DNA of 7,425 bases from Thiosulfativibrio sp964387695. Lineage in GTDB: Bacteria > Pseudomonadota > Gammaproteobacteria > Thiomicrospirales > Thiomicrospiraceae. Positions 7,091 through 7,425 of this stretch are shown in pieces. The stretch's first letter is position 1, and each line of letters begins with the position of its first letter. The stretch is taken from positions 1 to 7,425 of the forward strand of contig CAYLXI010000083.1 of NCBI GenBank assembly GCA_964387695.1, in the 5' to 3' direction. Made by a program: the position numbers and the translations under genes. Under the pieces are notes generated by a model. The model saw only the letters and a program-made list of their open reading frames with translations, ran no database searches and was not told the origin of the DNA.

Positions 7091-7151
7091 TAAATCAATT
7101 TTATAAGACTTAATCAGAACATCATTTACATAATAAAAAAGATAAGATTCA

Positions 7152-7179
7152 TTAACACGAAGAGAATGATGCCTATAAT
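7152..7179 (+). promoter_or_regulatory. Rightward sigma-70 promoter under the Fur box
   Basis: TTAACA (7152-7157, one mismatch to TTGACA), a 16-bp spacer and a perfect TATAAT (7174-7179). The start is expected near 7186. No large gene lies to its right in the window; a terminator follows at 7266-7289. The Fur box covers the end of the -10 and the start point. Confidence 0.55.
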
Positions 7180-7203
7180 AATGATAATAATTTTTATTTG
7201 CAA
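7175..7203 (-). promoter_or_regulatory. Leftward sigma-70 promoter of the long imelysin gene
   Basis: On the minus strand TTGCAA (7203-7198), a 17-bp spacer and TATTAT (7180-7175). Transcription should start near 7168, giving a leader of about 217 nt. The Fur box fills most of the spacer and part of the -10, the usual geometry for Fur repression. No better promoter was seen closer to the gene. Confidence 0.6.
7177..7195. promoter_or_regulatory. Fur box
   Basis: AATAATGATAATAATTTTT agrees with the 19-bp Fur consensus GATAATGATAATCATTATC at 15 positions; all four differences are at positions 1, 13, 17 and 19. It lies exactly between and over the two divergent promoters, so iron-loaded Fur should shut both. 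Fits the iron-related genes to the left. Confidence 0.72.
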
Positions 7204-7289
7204 GAGATTTTTAAAAAATTTTTAGCCCAAAGTAGTAATGTCCTGTTTTAGCAAAGTTAAAATGCCCTCTTTTGACTAAGAGGTTTTTT
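7186..7289 (+). ncRNA. Candidate Fur-repressed small RNA (about 104 nt)
   Basis: Predicted from a promoter with perfect TATAAT, the Fur box over its start, and an intrinsic terminator about 104 nt later, with no convincing gene between. The only internal reading frame is 13 codons (7238-7279) without a ribosome site and running into the terminator. The RNA would have an A/U-rich first half that folds weakly (ATTTTTAAAAAAT), a single-stranded middle containing AATGTCCTG, and a 3' hairpin with a U-run, a layout usual for Hfq-dependent RNAs. Its size and control resemble RyhB-type RNAs, which spare iron by silencing iron-protein mRNAs, but I see no RyhB core sequence, so homology is not claimed. 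It could instead be a short divergent by-product of a symmetrical promoter. Confidence 0.42.
7266..7289 (+). terminator. Rho-independent terminator of the candidate small RNA
   Basis: CCTCTT (7266-7271), a 6-nt loop and AAGAGG (7278-7283) followed by six T. The T-run is itself half of a 16-bp palindrome, GGTTTTTTAAAAAACC (7282-7297). In the minus direction the tail is GCATTTT, a much poorer U-tract, so it points rightward. The stem is short, hence moderate confidence. Confidence 0.6.
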
Positions 7290-7299
7290 AAAAAACCGG

Positions 7300-7383
7300 A
7301 TGTTAACAATTGAGTCACAAAGAGATAGACCGTCTAACAATGCAAAGCTTATTATTCAGCTTAAGGAAGAGCTTAATAACTAA
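7300..7383 (+). CDS. Possible 27-residue ORF of unknown function
   Basis: ATG at 7300, TAA at 7381-7383. The peptide is charged, with a helix-like end (KLIIQLKEELNN), but there is no ribosome site at a proper distance, it starts just after a terminator, and its last codons are the terminal repeat of MITE copy C. More likely chance or a remnant than a gene. Confidence 0.12.
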   Translation: MLTIESQRDRPSNNAKLIIQLKEELNN

Positions 7384-7425
7384 GGTTAGAATTAGACTGA
7401 GAAAAACGAGTCGCTATTTGTGCTG
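7361..7425. mobile_element. MITE-like element, copy C (left part only; runs off the window)
   Basis: Begins with TTAAGGAAGAGCTTAAT, the terminal repeat shared with the right end of copy A and with copy B, and then follows the interior of copy A (see 1-44), in the same orientation, to the last base of the window. The outer boundary is placed at 7361 because the three copies stop resembling each other there. No target-site duplication could be defined. Confidence 0.6.

Noticed and set aside
7125..7156. Second Fur-box-like stretch around GATAAGATTCATTAA
   Set aside because: Agreement with the consensus is too poor beyond the first hexamer.
7238..7279. 13-codon ORF inside the candidate small RNA
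   Set aside because: No ribosome site, and it ends within the terminator hairpin.
1..7425. An integrative element with att sites, or a CRISPR array
   Set aside because: The end repeats are MITE-like with terminal inverted repeats, no integrase or tRNA gene is present, and no regularly spaced repeats occur.

Overview
The window looks like chromosomal DNA from an AT-rich, Gram-negative bacterium, most likely a (marine) gammaproteobacterium. This rests on the AT-rich base composition, classical Sec and Tat signal peptides, periplasmic c-type cytochromes and an E. coli-like Fur box. The species cannot be named from the sequence.

Layout. Positions 1-209 hold most of a miniature inverted-repeat element, a perfect 34-bp palindrome straddling its right end, and the leader of a plus-strand gene for a MauG/cytochrome c peroxidase-like di-haem protein (210-1526). 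Four genes then lie on the minus strand. In transcription order they are a long imelysin/IrpA-type protein (6951-5473), a DUF1111 di-haem oxidoreductase (5183-3753), a second, shorter imelysin-like protein (3744-2698) and a Tat-exported DUF1513 protein (2695-1523). The last three are tightly packed (gaps of 8 and 2 nt) and are surely co-transcribed. A good intrinsic terminator separates the first imelysin gene from them. The peroxidase-like gene and the DUF1513 gene meet tail to tail and overlap by 4 nt.

Control region. Positions 6952-7425 contain no large gene but are dense in signals. A Fur box at 7177-7195 lies on what reads as a bidirectional promoter, with a perfect TATAAT on the plus strand and TATTAT on the minus strand using almost the same bases. 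Leftward it drives the imelysin operon through a leader of about 217 nt. Rightward it drives a short stretch that ends about 104 nt later at an intrinsic terminator. That arrangement predicts an undescribed Fur-repressed small RNA, by position comparable to RyhB-type RNAs.

How it works together. All five proteins are predicted to be exported. Imelysin + DUF1111 + imelysin + DUF1513 is a recurrent proteobacterial set linked to iron acquisition. The window shows the Fur control directly; the biochemical division of labour (iron binding by imelysins, redox chemistry by the di-haem enzymes) is inference by analogy with EfeO/EfeB. No permease or TonB receptor is present here.

Repeats. Related copies of the same element lie at both ends of the window in the same orientation, and a partial copy sits in the leader of the imelysin operon.
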